DNA of 64,000 nucleotides from Gracilimonas amylolytica. GTDB taxonomy: Bacteria; Bacteroidota; Rhodothermia; Balneolales; Balneolaceae. Location of the stretch: positions 374,146 through 438,145 of the forward strand of contig NZ_PQBS01000037.1 in the NCBI RefSeq assembly GCF_002911695.1, written 5' to 3'. The notes under the pieces are model-generated. The model made no database searches and was not told the origin of the DNA. It saw nothing but the letters and a program-made list of their open reading frames with translations. How positions within the stretch are numbered: position 1 is the stretch's first letter; every line of letters starts with the position of its first letter. A program made the translations under genes and the position numbers. Below, piece after piece: positions 1 to 9,698 of the stretch.

Positions 1-60
1 AAGGTGGCCTTTGGCCCAGCAGTGGACAGGTCAGGAAAAGATGCTTACCCAAAGCAATAA
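1..60 (+). CDS. Possible C-terminal end of an upstream gene (partial)
   Basis: Frame 1 is open from the window edge to a TAA at 58-60 and would encode about 19 residues ending in DAYPKQ. The glycine-, proline- and lysine-containing composition is protein-like, but the piece is too short to assign a family. It lies about 120 bp upstream of the transglycosylase gene on the same strand. Another frame is open slightly further, so this is only a tentative call. Confidence 0.3.
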   Translation, partial: KVAFGPAVDRSGKDAYPKQ

Positions 61-179
61 GATTCCAATCAGTGAGTAATTATTAAAAGCTAAGATCGTT
101 TGGATTCCTGAGTTCAGTTCCCAATTCAGTTCATTATTTAGTACTTTAAAGCGCAATTTTTAAAACCATACTCATCTAC

Positions 180-2189
180 ATGCAAAATTTGTTACCAAAA
201 TCCCTATTCACGCTACTCGTGTGTGCAGTTCTTTCAACAGGACTTATGGCACAGCAGGACTCAACCATCACCATAGAAATTGATGATATGCCTTTAAGGC
301 TGCTTGATTATCAAAACCCGATGCAGGGAATTGGTGCTGAGGAAGGACTTCAAAAACAGCCTGCCATGCAGGAACTGGATGGTTTTCAGAAAGATGTGAT
401 GAGCAGGATCGCTAATATATATAAGATCCACGTGAGGGCACTGGAGGCTCAGGTTAACAATGATCCGCTTGAAGCTGAAAATCAGATCAACAATGCTTTA
501 ACCTCAACTCAGAGTTTACTGGATGAATACCCTGAGATCAGTGGGGACAGAAGATTCAATGAGTTGTATAGATCAGTGATTTCAGAATACCGCGAGTTTT
601 ATGGGATCAATGAAACCGGAAATGAGGCACAAGGTGAGATCTTTACGGTTCAGCAGGAATTATTTTCTGAAGATGACAGCTGGATGGTAGATAACTATGA
701 TTTTCCGGATGACATTAATTTCAACAAGACCGATGTGCCACTTATCCAAAACGATAAGGTCAATCGCCATTTAGTGTATTACACGTTGCGCAGACCTGAA
801 GTAATGGAAACCTGGTTGACCCGTGCGGTCAAGTATCAGCCTATGATGCGTAAGATCTTCCGGGAAGAGGGAACTCCTGAGGAATTAACCTACCTGGCCT
901 TTATTGAAAGTGGTTTGAACCCGAATGCAAGAAGCTGGGCAGCGGCTGTAGGCATGTGGCAGTTCATTCGAGCCACAGGTTCTGTATATGGTCTTGAAGT
1001 AAACTGGTGGGTCGATGAACGTCGTGATCCTGAAAAAGCTACCCGTGCAGCAGCACGTCACCTGAAAGACCTTTATAACATTTGGGGTGACTGGCACCTG
1101 GCCATGGCTAACTATAATATCAGTCCGCGAGGTTTGAAGCGTGCCATTCGCAGGGCAGGTGGGGTGGAAGATTATTGGGCCGCTTATCCATACCTGCCGA
1201 GAGAAACCCGTGGGTATGTACCGGGCTTTATAGCCACTACAATGATCGGCATGAACCCGGAAGAATTTGGTTTCCAGAAGTCCTATCCCGGAGAACCATA
1301 TTCATATGAAGTGATCGAAGTTGATGGGTTGATGGAATTGACTGACCTGGCGAACGCAGCCGGGATCACGGTAGAAGAACTGAAAGATTATAACCCTGAA
1401 TTATTGCGCTGGGCCACCCCTCCGGGAAATAAGTACCCCTTAAAAGTACCAAGTAATGTAAATAAGCAGGAGTTTTTAGCTGCTTACAATGAGATACCTA
1501 AAGAAAATCGCAGTCAGAATATTACAATGCATACCGTGCGTCGTGGTGAATCATTGGGTATCATAGCCCGGAAATATGGAACCACAGTGGCCGGACTTTA
1601 TGGATCAAATGACAATCTCTCGAGTACCATTTATCCGGGACAAAAGATCGTGGTCCCCTTACCTCGTGGCAGTGCCTCACAGATATCTGCCAATCAGCCA
1701 ACCAACCAGCAGCGAAGTGTAAACACAAGCAGAAGTTCTTCAAGAACCGCTTCAGCTCCGGCAAATACTACTCCGGTTACCTACAAAGTAAAAACTGGTG
1801 ATACGGTAGGTCATATTGCTGAATGGTTTGATGTGCGTGCCTGGAATATCAGAAGCTGGAATGGCATCGGGAATACCATCCGTGTTGGGCAAAGCCTGAC
1901 GGTTCACGTACCTGACAGCCGACTGGCTCATTATTCAAAAATAGATGATATGAGCTATGCTGAAAAGCAGGAGATAGAGAGAAAGCAACGCAGAGGTGAG
2001 AATATCTTTATTGCTTCAGCTGCTACCGGAACGGATGGAAGCTATACCACTTACACGGTTAAACAAAATGATACCTTAAGTGAAATAGCCGAAAGTTTTG
2101 GAGTGGGACTTAGCGAGCTTAGAAGACTTAATAATATCTCCGGAAACCGGATCTATGTAGGTCAGACTTTACGGATCTCAGCCAATTAA
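180..2189 (+). CDS. mltD: MltD-like membrane-bound lytic murein transglycosylase with LysM repeats
   Basis: This periplasmic enzyme is predicted to cleave the glycan strands of peptidoglycan. Residues 1-25 form a signal peptide ending in GLMAQ. Residues about 215-330 are a Slt70-type (GH23) domain: the IESGLNP motif carries the likely catalytic glutamate E243, and it is followed by the conserved AAAVGMWQFI and MANYN blocks. Three clear LysM peptidoglycan-binding repeats follow at about 450-495, 535-580 and 625-668, with a degenerate one near 375-420. The 669-residue length and domain order match MltD. It opens a co-directional run of envelope genes; the protease gene starts only 6 bp after its stop. 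Confidence 0.9.
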   Translation: MQNLLPKSLFTLLVCAVLSTGLMAQQDSTITIEIDDMPLRLLDYQNPMQGIGAEEGLQKQPAMQELDGFQKDVMSRIANIYKIHVRALEAQVNNDPLEAENQINNALTSTQSLLDEYPEISGDRRFNELYRSVISEYREFYGINETGNEAQGEIFTVQQELFSEDDSWMVDNYDFPDDINFNKTDVPLIQNDKVNRHLVYYTLRRPEVMETWLTRAVKYQPMMRKIFREEGTPEELTYLAFIESGLNPNARSWAAAVGMWQFIRATGSVYGLEVNWWVDERRDPEKATRAAARHLKDLYNIWGDWHLAMANYNISPRGLKRAIRRAGGVEDYWAAYPYLPRETRGYVPGFIATTMIGMNPEEFGFQKSYPGEPYSYEVIEVDGLMELTDLANAAGITVEELKDYNPELLRWATPPGNKYPLKVPSNVNKQEFLAAYNEIPKENRSQNITMHTVRRGESLGIIARKYGTTVAGLYGSNDNLSSTIYPGQKIVVPLPRGSASQISANQPTNQQRSVNTSRSSSRTASAPANTTPVTYKVKTGDTVGHIAEWFDVRAWNIRSWNGIGNTIRVGQSLTVHVPDSRLAHYSKIDDMSYAEKQEIERKQRRGENIFIASAATGTDGSYTTYTVKQNDTLSEIAESFGVGLSELRRLNNISGNRIYVGQTLRISAN

Positions 2190-2195
2190 TAATTT

Positions 2196-3842
2196 ATGGC
2201 TCTAATCAAAACCAAATCACGTCTTTTAGTTACCGGGATAGTTATCGCTATTGCCTCAGCGGGGCTACTTGCGCAACAGACCGATATCTATTTTCTGATA
2301 AAAAAGAACTTCAGCATTTTCAGTAAAGCTTATGAAAATGTAGCTCTGGAGTATGTGGATGAGGTTGATCCTGAAGTGCTGATGCGTAACGGTATCGATG
2401 CCATGCTGGAAACACTGGATCCATATACAGTGATGTTCAATGAATCTCAGAACGAACAATCTGAGATCATGTCGCGAGGTAATTATGCCGGAATTGGTAT
2501 CGAAGCCGGTTACCGTGATGGTGAGGTTGTTGTTGTGGCACCGGTAGATGGAGGTCCTGCTGACGAAGTTGGTATACGTGCAGGCGATGTGATCGTTGCA
2601 GTAGATGGTGTTTCCACGGAAGGCTTACAGCCCGAGGAGGTGAATACATTGACCAGTGGAGAGGTTGGCTCTGATGTAATGCTTAGTATTAAACGATTTG
2701 GATTGGATCAGGTGCTCGATTTTACGGTTACAAGAGAGCGCATTGAGGTGACCAATATTTCGTATGCAGGTTTGATCGGAGAGGCTGAAGATACCGGGTA
2801 CATTCGCTTAAGTCAGTTTGGTACGAATTCCGCTGAAGAGGTTCGCAGATCCATCGAAGAATTATCCGGGCAAAAAGAATTAAGTGGCCTGGTGCTGGAT
2901 CTGAGGGATAATCCGGGTGGAATACTTCAGGAAGCTGTGGCTATAATTGATAAGTTTGTGGAGCCCGGGCTTACAGTGGTCGATATCAGAGGCAGGGTTT
3001 CTGAGTATAATCAGACCTTTGCTACTGAGGAACCCGTCATGTTTGAAAAACCGGTGGTTATTTTGATGAACGGAGGTAGTGCAAGTGCCTCTGAAGTGGT
3101 AGCCGGCGCCTTACAGGACCTTGACCGAGCCGTCATTTTAGGTGAACAAAGTTTTGGAAAAGGACTGGTTCAGGTTGTAAAACCTTTGCCTTACAACACA
3201 TCACTGAAGATCACCATTTCGAGGTACTACATTCCGAGTGGCCGAAGTATACAGGCGGTTCAATATACCCATCAGGGTAGAAATGCGGTCGTCATGAATG
3301 CTGATAGCTCGAAGCGTGAGTTCCGTACTCGTAACGGCCGGGTTGTATTTGAAGGAAGGGGAATTGAACCGGATCTTGAAACAGCCGGTGAAAAGCCAAG
3401 TATTCTTGAAGTGGCCTTGATGCAGACCGGATCCTACTTCGACTTTGCTACTGAATTTGAAGCCATGAATGAAAGCTTTGAATATCAGGAACTGCCCGAA
3501 TCTGTGTATAATGAATTCAAAGATTTCCTGAAAGAACGTGATTTTAAATTCTCAACAGATTCTGAAAGGTTATTGGCACAACTCTCTGAACAGATCAAGA
3601 ATTACAAGGGAACGGAATCTCACCTTGAAGACCTACAGGAAACTATAAACCGGGAAAAAGAGCTAATGTTCGACAGAGAATCCTCTGATATCAAACAACA
3701 ACTTTTTCTTGAGATAACTTCCCGATATGAGGGGCAGATGGGTAAGATAAGAGCCGGAATAAATTCGGATCCGGAAGTTGGTGAGGCATTGAATATCATC
3801 CACAACGATACCCGGTACACCAACATTTTATCCGGGGAATAG
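2196..3842 (+). CDS. ctpA: S41-family carboxy-terminal processing protease (CtpA-like)
   Basis: This is a periplasmic serine protease of the CtpA/Prc type. An N-terminal hydrophobic segment (residues about 9-27) is a signal peptide or anchor. A PDZ domain sits at about 95-180 and the S41 catalytic core at about 195-370. The GSASASE motif supplies the probable nucleophile S297, and FGKG supplies K322 25 residues later, which is the family spacing for the Ser/Lys dyad. The region after residue 400 is a helical charged tail. It is tightly coupled to the transglycosylase gene upstream (6 bp), which fits the known roles of Ctp proteases in controlling murein hydrolases, although the substrate here is unknown. 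Confidence 0.9.
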   Translation: MALIKTKSRLLVTGIVIAIASAGLLAQQTDIYFLIKKNFSIFSKAYENVALEYVDEVDPEVLMRNGIDAMLETLDPYTVMFNESQNEQSEIMSRGNYAGIGIEAGYRDGEVVVVAPVDGGPADEVGIRAGDVIVAVDGVSTEGLQPEEVNTLTSGEVGSDVMLSIKRFGLDQVLDFTVTRERIEVTNISYAGLIGEAEDTGYIRLSQFGTNSAEEVRRSIEELSGQKELSGLVLDLRDNPGGILQEAVAIIDKFVEPGLTVVDIRGRVSEYNQTFATEEPVMFEKPVVILMNGGSASASEVVAGALQDLDRAVILGEQSFGKGLVQVVKPLPYNTSLKITISRYYIPSGRSIQAVQYTHQGRNAVVMNADSSKREFRTRNGRVVFEGRGIEPDLETAGEKPSILEVALMQTGSYFDFATEFEAMNESFEYQELPESVYNEFKDFLKERDFKFSTDSERLLAQLSEQIKNYKGTESHLEDLQETINREKELMFDRESSDIKQQLFLEITSRYEGQMGKIRAGINSDPEVGEALNIIHNDTRYTNILSGE

Positions 3843-3845
3843 AAG

Positions 3846-4697
3846 ATGCTTCCTAAAGCTGATCTGCACATTCACACCACCTGTTCTGATGGAAAGCTGG
3901 CGCCAACTGAAGTTATTGAGCTGGCAAAAGAAAAGAAGCTTAAGGCTGTCTCCATTACAGACCACGATACCTACAAAGGGTACCATCAGGCCAGGGAAAA
4001 AGCTGAGGAGTTAGAGGTTGAACTTATTTCGGGTTGTGAGATCACTTCAACCATAAATGATAAAGAAGCCCATATCTTAGCCTATTACTTTGATCCGGAT
4101 ACCGATTATTTGGAAAAATTCTTGAGTGAACAGCGCAAGGCCAGAAGTAAACGGATCAAAGGCATCATCGCAACGGTTCAAAAGGCCGGTGTGGATGTGG
4201 ATTATGATGAAGTGTGGGCCGAGGCTAACGGAGCAAACATCGGCAGACCTCATCTGGCTCGGGTTCTTACTCAAAAAGGCTATGTAAGCAGCCCGAAAGA
4301 AGCTTTCATCAGGTACTTAAGCAATCAGAAGCTTGGTACCATAGAAAATACCTATCCCGATTACAGAGAAGTCATTGAGATCGTTAAAAATGTAGGAGGA
4401 GCCTGCGTATTGGCCCACCCTGGGAGGTTGTATTCTTCTGAAGAGGTTAAGAAATTTGTAGAAGCCGGTATGGATGGCATTGAGTGTATTCACCCCAGTC
4501 ATAATTATACCCTGCAAAAAAAGTACACTGAAATGTGTGAGGATCAGGGATTGCTGATGACAGGAGGCAGTGATACCCACGAAGGCTTGAATGCAGGATA
4601 TACGAATTTGGGTGTTGTCACCATTGCCTACAAGTACGTGGAAAAGGTTAAAAGGATGACCAGTCAGCGCAAAAATATTATAGAATTAAAAGATTAG
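3846..4697 (+). CDS. PHP-domain metal-dependent phosphoesterase (TrpH/RNase AM-like)
   Basis: A 283-residue PHP-superfamily protein. It opens with the metal-binding DLHIHTTCSDG motif (H8, H10, D15). It also has SITDHDT (about residues 36-42), a GCEIT segment and HPGR further on, and ends with the GGSDTH metal-binding block. Family members of this size hydrolyse nucleoside 3',5'-bisphosphates or trim short RNA 5' ends; which substrate applies here cannot be told from sequence. The start lies 3 bp after the ctpA stop, so co-transcription is likely. There is no signal peptide, so it is cytoplasmic. Confidence 0.85.
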   Translation: MLPKADLHIHTTCSDGKLAPTEVIELAKEKKLKAVSITDHDTYKGYHQAREKAEELEVELISGCEITSTINDKEAHILAYYFDPDTDYLEKFLSEQRKARSKRIKGIIATVQKAGVDVDYDEVWAEANGANIGRPHLARVLTQKGYVSSPKEAFIRYLSNQKLGTIENTYPDYREVIEIVKNVGGACVLAHPGRLYSSEEVKKFVEAGMDGIECIHPSHNYTLQKKYTEMCEDQGLLMTGGSDTHEGLNAGYTNLGVVTIAYKYVEKVKRMTSQRKNIIELKD

Positions 4698-4701
4698 TAA
4701 C

Positions 4702-5166
4702 ATGGAAATGATAGAAGGTTCAACCACACCCGGAACATCCAAGATCGGAATTGTAGTATCCCGATGGAATTCAATGATCACTGACAAAATGCTTGATGGA
4801 GCACTTAAAGCTCTAAAGTCGAATGGCATTCAGGATGATGATATTACAGTGGTGAGGTGCCCCGGCTCCTATGAGATCCCTCTTGCGGTTCAGAAACTTA
4901 TTCAGAACAGGGAGGTTGATGGTGTGATCGCACTCGGTGTGGTTATTCGCGGTGGAACTCCGCACTTTGAATATGTCTGTGACGCGGTAAACCGTGGTAT
5001 CACTGATCTCATATTAAAACATAATAAACCCATAGCCTTTGGAGTTCTTACTACGGATGACGTGAAACAAGCCCTTGAACGGGCCGGCGAGAAGGGCAAC
5101 AAAGGCGGTGAGGCCGCTTTGGCTCTGCTGGAAATGATATCCGTTGAGCAAAAACTAACGCACTGA
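4702..5166 (+). CDS. ribH: 6,7-dimethyl-8-ribityllumazine synthase
   Basis: This enzyme catalyses the penultimate step of riboflavin synthesis, condensing 5-amino-6-ribitylamino-uracil with dihydroxybutanone phosphate. The 154-residue length is typical. Visible family blocks are VSRWNSMI near the N terminus, CPGSYEIPLA, GVVIRGGTPHFEYVC (containing the active-site histidine) and the C-terminal RAGEKGNKGGEAA segment. It starts 4 bp after the PHP gene. No other riboflavin gene is in the window, so the rest of the pathway must be elsewhere. Confidence 0.95.
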   Translation: MEMIEGSTTPGTSKIGIVVSRWNSMITDKMLDGALKALKSNGIQDDDITVVRCPGSYEIPLAVQKLIQNREVDGVIALGVVIRGGTPHFEYVCDAVNRGITDLILKHNKPIAFGVLTTDDVKQALERAGEKGNKGGEAALALLEMISVEQKLTH

Positions 5167-5240
5167 TTAAATTAATAGACCTTGATAAAGGACGATCAAA
5201 GCTCTAATTTTCAAAGCTTCAAAACCAGCCTGAAAATCAT

Positions 5241-6068
5241 TTGAAAGAGCTTACAATAACAAAACAAATACAGACTGAAGAGGATAAACAGAACCAGGAA
5301 ATTCTTAAGAATTCCGGGGAAATTCCTCTGCATATCGCCATTATCATGGACGGTAATGGTAGGTGGGCGAAAAATAAGGGTAGTATTCGCCTGCACGGTC
5401 ATAAAGTTGGAGTCGATTCTGTTCGTGATATCACTGAATCGTGTGCACAGCTTGGAGTCAAATACCTGACTCTTTATGCATTCTCAACTGAAAACTGGGG
5501 AAGACCCTCAACTGAAGTAAGGGGATTAATGAAGCTTTTGGTATCCTCTTTGAGAAAAGAAGCTGAGAACCTCAATAAAAATGATATCAGGCTTTCTACC
5601 ATTGGTCAACTTGACCGTTTCCCTGAAAGTTGCCAAACCGAGCTGAAAGAAGCTATTGAACTCACTAAAGATAACAATAGGCTTGAACTTTGCCTCGCCT
5701 TGAGCTATTCCGGTCGCTGGGATATCACCGAAGCCGTAAAAAAGATCGCGACTCATGTCAAAGAAGGACGTTTGGATCCGGAACTCATCAACGATCAGAT
5801 GATTGGGGACCATTTATCCACGGCTGATGTGCCTGATCCGGACCTGATCATCAGAACCAGTGGGGAATATCGCATCAGTAATTTTCTGCTTTGGCAGCTG
5901 GCTTATTCTGAATTATACATCACAGAAACCTATTGGCCGGATTTTCGCAGAGATGAATTATACGAGGCCATTCGTTCATATCAGGGCAGAGACAGAAGAT
6001 TTGGAAAGATCTCGAATTCTGAAGACGAAAAAGCAGGTTCATCCCGTTTAGTTAACAAAAAATCATAA
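5241..6068 (+). CDS. uppS: Isoprenyl transferase / undecaprenyl diphosphate synthase
   Basis: This cis-prenyltransferase makes undecaprenyl diphosphate, the lipid carrier for peptidoglycan. The signature IIMDGNGRWAK (catalytic D37) is followed by GHKVG, LTLYAFSTENW and the C-terminal PDPDLIIRTSGE and FLLWQLAYSE blocks. I use a TTG start because no ATG occurs upstream of the conserved core; the N terminus carries about 25 extra polar residues. The gene is followed 17 bp later by bamA. A neighbouring uppS and bamA is common, although cdsA is usually between them and is absent here. Confidence 0.93.
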   Translation: MKELTITKQIQTEEDKQNQEILKNSGEIPLHIAIIMDGNGRWAKNKGSIRLHGHKVGVDSVRDITESCAQLGVKYLTLYAFSTENWGRPSTEVRGLMKLLVSSLRKEAENLNKNDIRLSTIGQLDRFPESCQTELKEAIELTKDNNRLELCLALSYSGRWDITEAVKKIATHVKEGRLDPELINDQMIGDHLSTADVPDPDLIIRTSGEYRISNFLLWQLAYSELYITETYWPDFRRDELYEAIRSYQGRDRRFGKISNSEDEKAGSSRLVNKKS

Positions 6069-6085
6069 GCATTTAAACAAAAGGC

Positions 6086-8566
6086 GTGTTGATACTTTTG
6101 AAAAGAACACTTTTTGCAACCTTATTTCTAGTTGGTCTTACTTCTATATTTGCTCAGGTTCAGGTACAAGCTCAGGATATTGAGTTAACCGATCCCACGG
6201 AGTTAACTCCCCGTGAATATGAGATCCTTGGGGTAACCGTTGAGGGTAATGAAAATACCCGCGAGCAATTCATTATCAACGCAGCCTCTCTGAATGAAGG
6301 CAGTACGATCATTTATCCCGGAGATGCTCTTAACAGTGCCATTTCCCGGTTATACCGTTCAGGACTGTTTTCGGACATCAAAATTTTTGTAACTGAGCGT
6401 ACCTCAAGTGGTATTCGGTTTCAGATCGAAGTGCAGGAACAACCGAGGATCTTTGAATATCGGCTCGAAGACATCAAGCGGTCTCAGAGAAGGGATCTTG
6501 AAGATCTGATCGTATTGACACCGGGTACCGTGATCACCGAATCAGCCATTGGGCAGGCTAAGAATACCATTCGCCGATTTTACCGTGAAAAGGGGTATTG
6601 GTACACCGAAGTGGAAACCCGGACGGAAGAAGTGGAAGATGTGGATGATCGCGTACGGTTGATCTTTAACATTGATCCCGGTCAGAGGCTGGAAGTGAAG
6701 GATATCAACTTTAACGGCAACGATGAATTTTCGGATCGTAAGCTTCGGAAGAAGATCAAACCACTGAAGGAAGATGCATGGTGGAAGATCTTTGGCAAAA
6801 AGGTATTTAAGGAAGAAGAATTTGTAGAAGGAAAGGAGAAAGTGCTAAGCTTCTACCGTGAAAATGGATTCAGTGATGCCCGCATCCTGTCTGATTCTGT
6901 TTATGTGTACGAATATAAGGATGGTAAAAGAGGCCTGAAGGTAGATGTAAATATCAGCGAAGGTCCTCAGTATAAAGTTCGCAACATCACGTGGGAAGGC
7001 AACACCGTATACACCGATGAACAGCTTACAGAGTCACTGGGCTTTCAGAAGGGAGATGTATTCAACGAAGTGAAGTTTGATGAAAATGTGAACATCAATC
7101 AGCAAAACTCGGATATTACTTCTCTGTATCAAAATATCGGTTATCTGTTCTTTCAGGTCATGCCTGAGATCAAGAAAGTGGCTGATGACTCGCTGGATAT
7201 ACATTTTAACATCTATGAAGATGAGATCGCTACGATTCGGGAAGTGAATTTTACCGGAAATACGCGTACGCATGACGATGTTGTAAGAAGAACACTTCGA
7301 ACCGTACCCGGTAATAAATATAGTCGTCAAGCCATTATTCGTACCATCCGTGAATTGGGACAGCTGGGTTATTTTGATCCGCAGAATATTCAACCGCAAC
7401 CGATCCCGGATCGTGAAAATAAGACCGTTGATATCGTGTATCAGCTGGATGATACTCAAAGTACGTCCAATTTTGAGTTCTCAGGTGGTTATGGAGGATC
7501 CGGTATTGGGGTGATCCTTTCTGCCCGCGTGAATTTCAATAACTTTTCGATTCAGCGAGCTTTTGAGAAAGATGGTTGGAAGCCTATTCCATCCGGTGAC
7601 GGGCAGCAGTTATCACTCGGTGTTCAGGTAACGGGAACCGGCTATCAAAGTTATAGCTTTGGATTTCAGGAGCCCTGGTTCCGAGGAAAGCCTACTTCAC
7701 TGGGCTTCAATGTCTCGTATAATTTGTTGAATTACCGTGGCACTAACGAAAGAAATGAGTTGTTTTCAAGTTCTGTTTCTATCGGTAGAAGACTTAAATG
7801 GCCGGATGATTTCTTTGCGACCCGTACTGTAATTGGGTATCAGTTGTACGATGTGGTGGGTAACGAGTCTTTCTTTGCGGAAGGGACATCCAGCTTGCTG
7901 ACGTTTGAGCAGGTGCTCGAAAGAAATTCGCTGAACAATCCGATCTCACCAAGCTCCGGTTCAAAATTCACACTTTCCGGTGAATTTGCACCGCCACTGC
8001 CGGGATTCGCAGAATACTATAAATTCAGAACAAATTATCAGTATCACGTGCCTGTGGTAGGTAAATTGGTGATGACCAGTCAGGTTAACTATGGTTATAT
8101 CGGCTATTTCACCGAAGACAAACGCAGTGAACTGAAAAAATTCCTTGTGGGTGGTACCCAACTGCAGCAGCGTCAAAGTTTCTTGTATGATAACATTGAC
8201 CTCAGAGGTTATCCCGGTGGTACCCGCGAAAGTATTGCTCCCGTAGTGGATGGAGCCAAAGTGGGTGGTACCATGTTCAGTAAGTATTCACTTGAAATGA
8301 GATATCCGGCTATTGCCAACGAGCAGATCCAGGTTATTCCTTACACATTTATTGATGCCGGTAATTCATACCTCGACTTTGAAGATTTCGACCCTTTCAA
8401 TGTAAAACGTTCTGTTGGTTTTGGAGCTCGTTTATACCTTCCGGTATTGGGATTGGTTGACCTCAGTTATGGTTACAGACTCGATGGTGTTAATGTGCCG
8501 GGAACTTCGGCAAACGTGATGCCAGGCAACTGGGAATTCCTATTTAATATTGGTTCACCATTCTAA
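6086..8566 (+). CDS. bamA: Outer membrane protein assembly factor BamA
   Basis: This is the core of the BAM complex that folds and inserts beta-barrel proteins into the outer membrane. A signal peptide ends near AQVQVQAQD. A series of POTRA domains covers about residues 45-450 (recurrent patterns such as VEGNENTR, NFNGNDEFSD, WEGNTVYTDEQL and FTGNTRTHDDVV mark their starts). A 16-stranded Omp85 barrel occupies the C-terminal half. The final residues (WEFLFNIGSPF) end in phenylalanine, as in the barrel-sorting signal. The start is GTG at 6086, followed directly by TTG, and the choice between them is uncertain. The stop overlaps the start of the first skp gene by one base. Confidence 0.95.
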   Translation: MLILLKRTLFATLFLVGLTSIFAQVQVQAQDIELTDPTELTPREYEILGVTVEGNENTREQFIINAASLNEGSTIIYPGDALNSAISRLYRSGLFSDIKIFVTERTSSGIRFQIEVQEQPRIFEYRLEDIKRSQRRDLEDLIVLTPGTVITESAIGQAKNTIRRFYREKGYWYTEVETRTEEVEDVDDRVRLIFNIDPGQRLEVKDINFNGNDEFSDRKLRKKIKPLKEDAWWKIFGKKVFKEEEFVEGKEKVLSFYRENGFSDARILSDSVYVYEYKDGKRGLKVDVNISEGPQYKVRNITWEGNTVYTDEQLTESLGFQKGDVFNEVKFDENVNINQQNSDITSLYQNIGYLFFQVMPEIKKVADDSLDIHFNIYEDEIATIREVNFTGNTRTHDDVVRRTLRTVPGNKYSRQAIIRTIRELGQLGYFDPQNIQPQPIPDRENKTVDIVYQLDDTQSTSNFEFSGGYGGSGIGVILSARVNFNNFSIQRAFEKDGWKPIPSGDGQQLSLGVQVTGTGYQSYSFGFQEPWFRGKPTSLGFNVSYNLLNYRGTNERNELFSSSVSIGRRLKWPDDFFATRTVIGYQLYDVVGNESFFAEGTSSLLTFEQVLERNSLNNPISPSSGSKFTLSGEFAPPLPGFAEYYKFRTNYQYHVPVVGKLVMTSQVNYGYIGYFTEDKRSELKKFLVGGTQLQQRQSFLYDNIDLRGYPGGTRESIAPVVDGAKVGGTMFSKYSLEMRYPAIANEQIQVIPYTFIDAGNSYLDFEDFDPFNVKRSVGFGARLYLPVLGLVDLSYGYRLDGVNVPGTSANVMPGNWEFLFNIGSPF

Positions 8567-9102
8567 TGAAAGCTTTCCGATTCACATTCACACTCGCTTT
8601 TATTGTGCTCATGTCTACTCATGTAGCAGGGCAGGATCAGCGTATGGGTTATTTTGAATCGGATCTGATACTGGAAAGTATTCCTGAATATAACAGTTTA
8701 CAGCAGCAGCTGAATGCGATCAGCAATCAGTGGGAAGCTGAAATACAACGTATGGAAGCAGAGATAAGTGAACTTCAGGAAGAATTTGAGTCGAAGGAAA
8801 TACTATATACCGATGAGATACGTAATCAAAGAAAGCAGGAAATAGAAAATAAGATCTCGGCGAAGGAACAGTACGTTGCACAAAAATTTGGACCAAACGG
8901 TGAATACTTTACTCGGCAAAAGGAATTACTGGAGCCTATTCAAAGGCAGGTATTTGCAGCGGTAAGAGCAGTGGCTCAACGCCAAAATTATGATTATGTA
9001 TTCGACAGATCCGGTGATATTTATATGGTGTATGCCAATAACGCATACAACTTAAATGATGAGATACTGGAAGAACTCGGCATAGGAACCGATTCTGAAT
9101 AA
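8566..9102 (+). CDS. Skp/OmpH-family periplasmic chaperone, first of three
   Basis: A 178-residue OmpH-family protein predicted to hold unfolded outer-membrane proteins in the periplasm for BamA. It has a signal peptide ending in THVAGQ, then the family opening RMGYFESDLILESIPEY, a long charged coiled coil (about 45-115) that would form the tentacles, and a closing beta segment (YDYVFDRSGDIYMVYAN). Its ATG overlaps the bamA stop (ATGA-type junction), so translational coupling is likely. It is the most divergent of the three paralogues. Confidence 0.88.
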   Translation: MKAFRFTFTLAFIVLMSTHVAGQDQRMGYFESDLILESIPEYNSLQQQLNAISNQWEAEIQRMEAEISELQEEFESKEILYTDEIRNQRKQEIENKISAKEQYVAQKFGPNGEYFTRQKELLEPIQRQVFAAVRAVAQRQNYDYVFDRSGDIYMVYANNAYNLNDEILEELGIGTDSE

Positions 9103-9144
9103 CAAGTTTAACAAATAAAAAATAAGTACTAATTAACTATTCAA

Positions 9145-9672
9145 ATGAACAAGATTAAAAAAACAACGCTGATGCTTTTCGCTTTCTCCATGCTGTTTGG
9201 TATGCAGGAATTGATGGCTCAGGTAAAAATTGGATATGCAAATCCAGGCCGAATTCTGAGTGCTTTACCGGAAGTGGAGCAGGTAGATCAGCAAATTCAG
9301 ACGTTGCTCGAAGAAAAGGATCAACAGCTTGAACAAAGAGCAGAACAGCTACAACAGATCTTCACTGAATATGAGGAAAACATGAATGCTATGTCTGATC
9401 AAGAAAGAGCTGATCGTGAGGGCGAACTGATCGAATTGAACGACCAGTTTACTGAAGAACGGGAAAGCATGATGAACGAGGTAGGGCAGCGTAGAGCCGA
9501 ACTTATGCAACCGATCATCGAAAAGATGAATGTGGCTATGCAAGAAGTTGCACAGGAAATGAATTTAGATCTGATCCTTAACGAGGGTACTGCAACCGGT
9601 GACATGATCGTATTTTATGCAAACAGTGAGCAACTGAATATTACCGATCGCATCATAGAAAAACTTCAATAA
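9145..9672 (+). CDS. Skp/OmpH-family periplasmic chaperone, second of three
   Basis: A 175-residue OmpH-family protein with a signal peptide cleaved after MAQ, the opening KIGYANPGRILSALPE, a central coiled coil rich in E/Q/R (about residues 50-130) and the closing LNEGTATGDMIVFYAN segment. It lies 42 bp after the first paralogue and 26 bp before the third, in the bamA transcription unit. The mature opening (IGYxNP) matches the third copy more closely than the first, suggesting a more recent duplication of copies two and three. Confidence 0.88.
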   Translation: MNKIKKTTLMLFAFSMLFGMQELMAQVKIGYANPGRILSALPEVEQVDQQIQTLLEEKDQQLEQRAEQLQQIFTEYEENMNAMSDQERADREGELIELNDQFTEERESMMNEVGQRRAELMQPIIEKMNVAMQEVAQEMNLDLILNEGTATGDMIVFYANSEQLNITDRIIEKLQ

Positions 9673-9698
9673 TAACTGATAAAACCGAACCTAAACTA

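Noticed and set aside
7034-7459. A 141-codon antisense open frame inside bamA
   Set aside because: It is a shadow of the POTRA/barrel region; the sense strand is clearly BamA.
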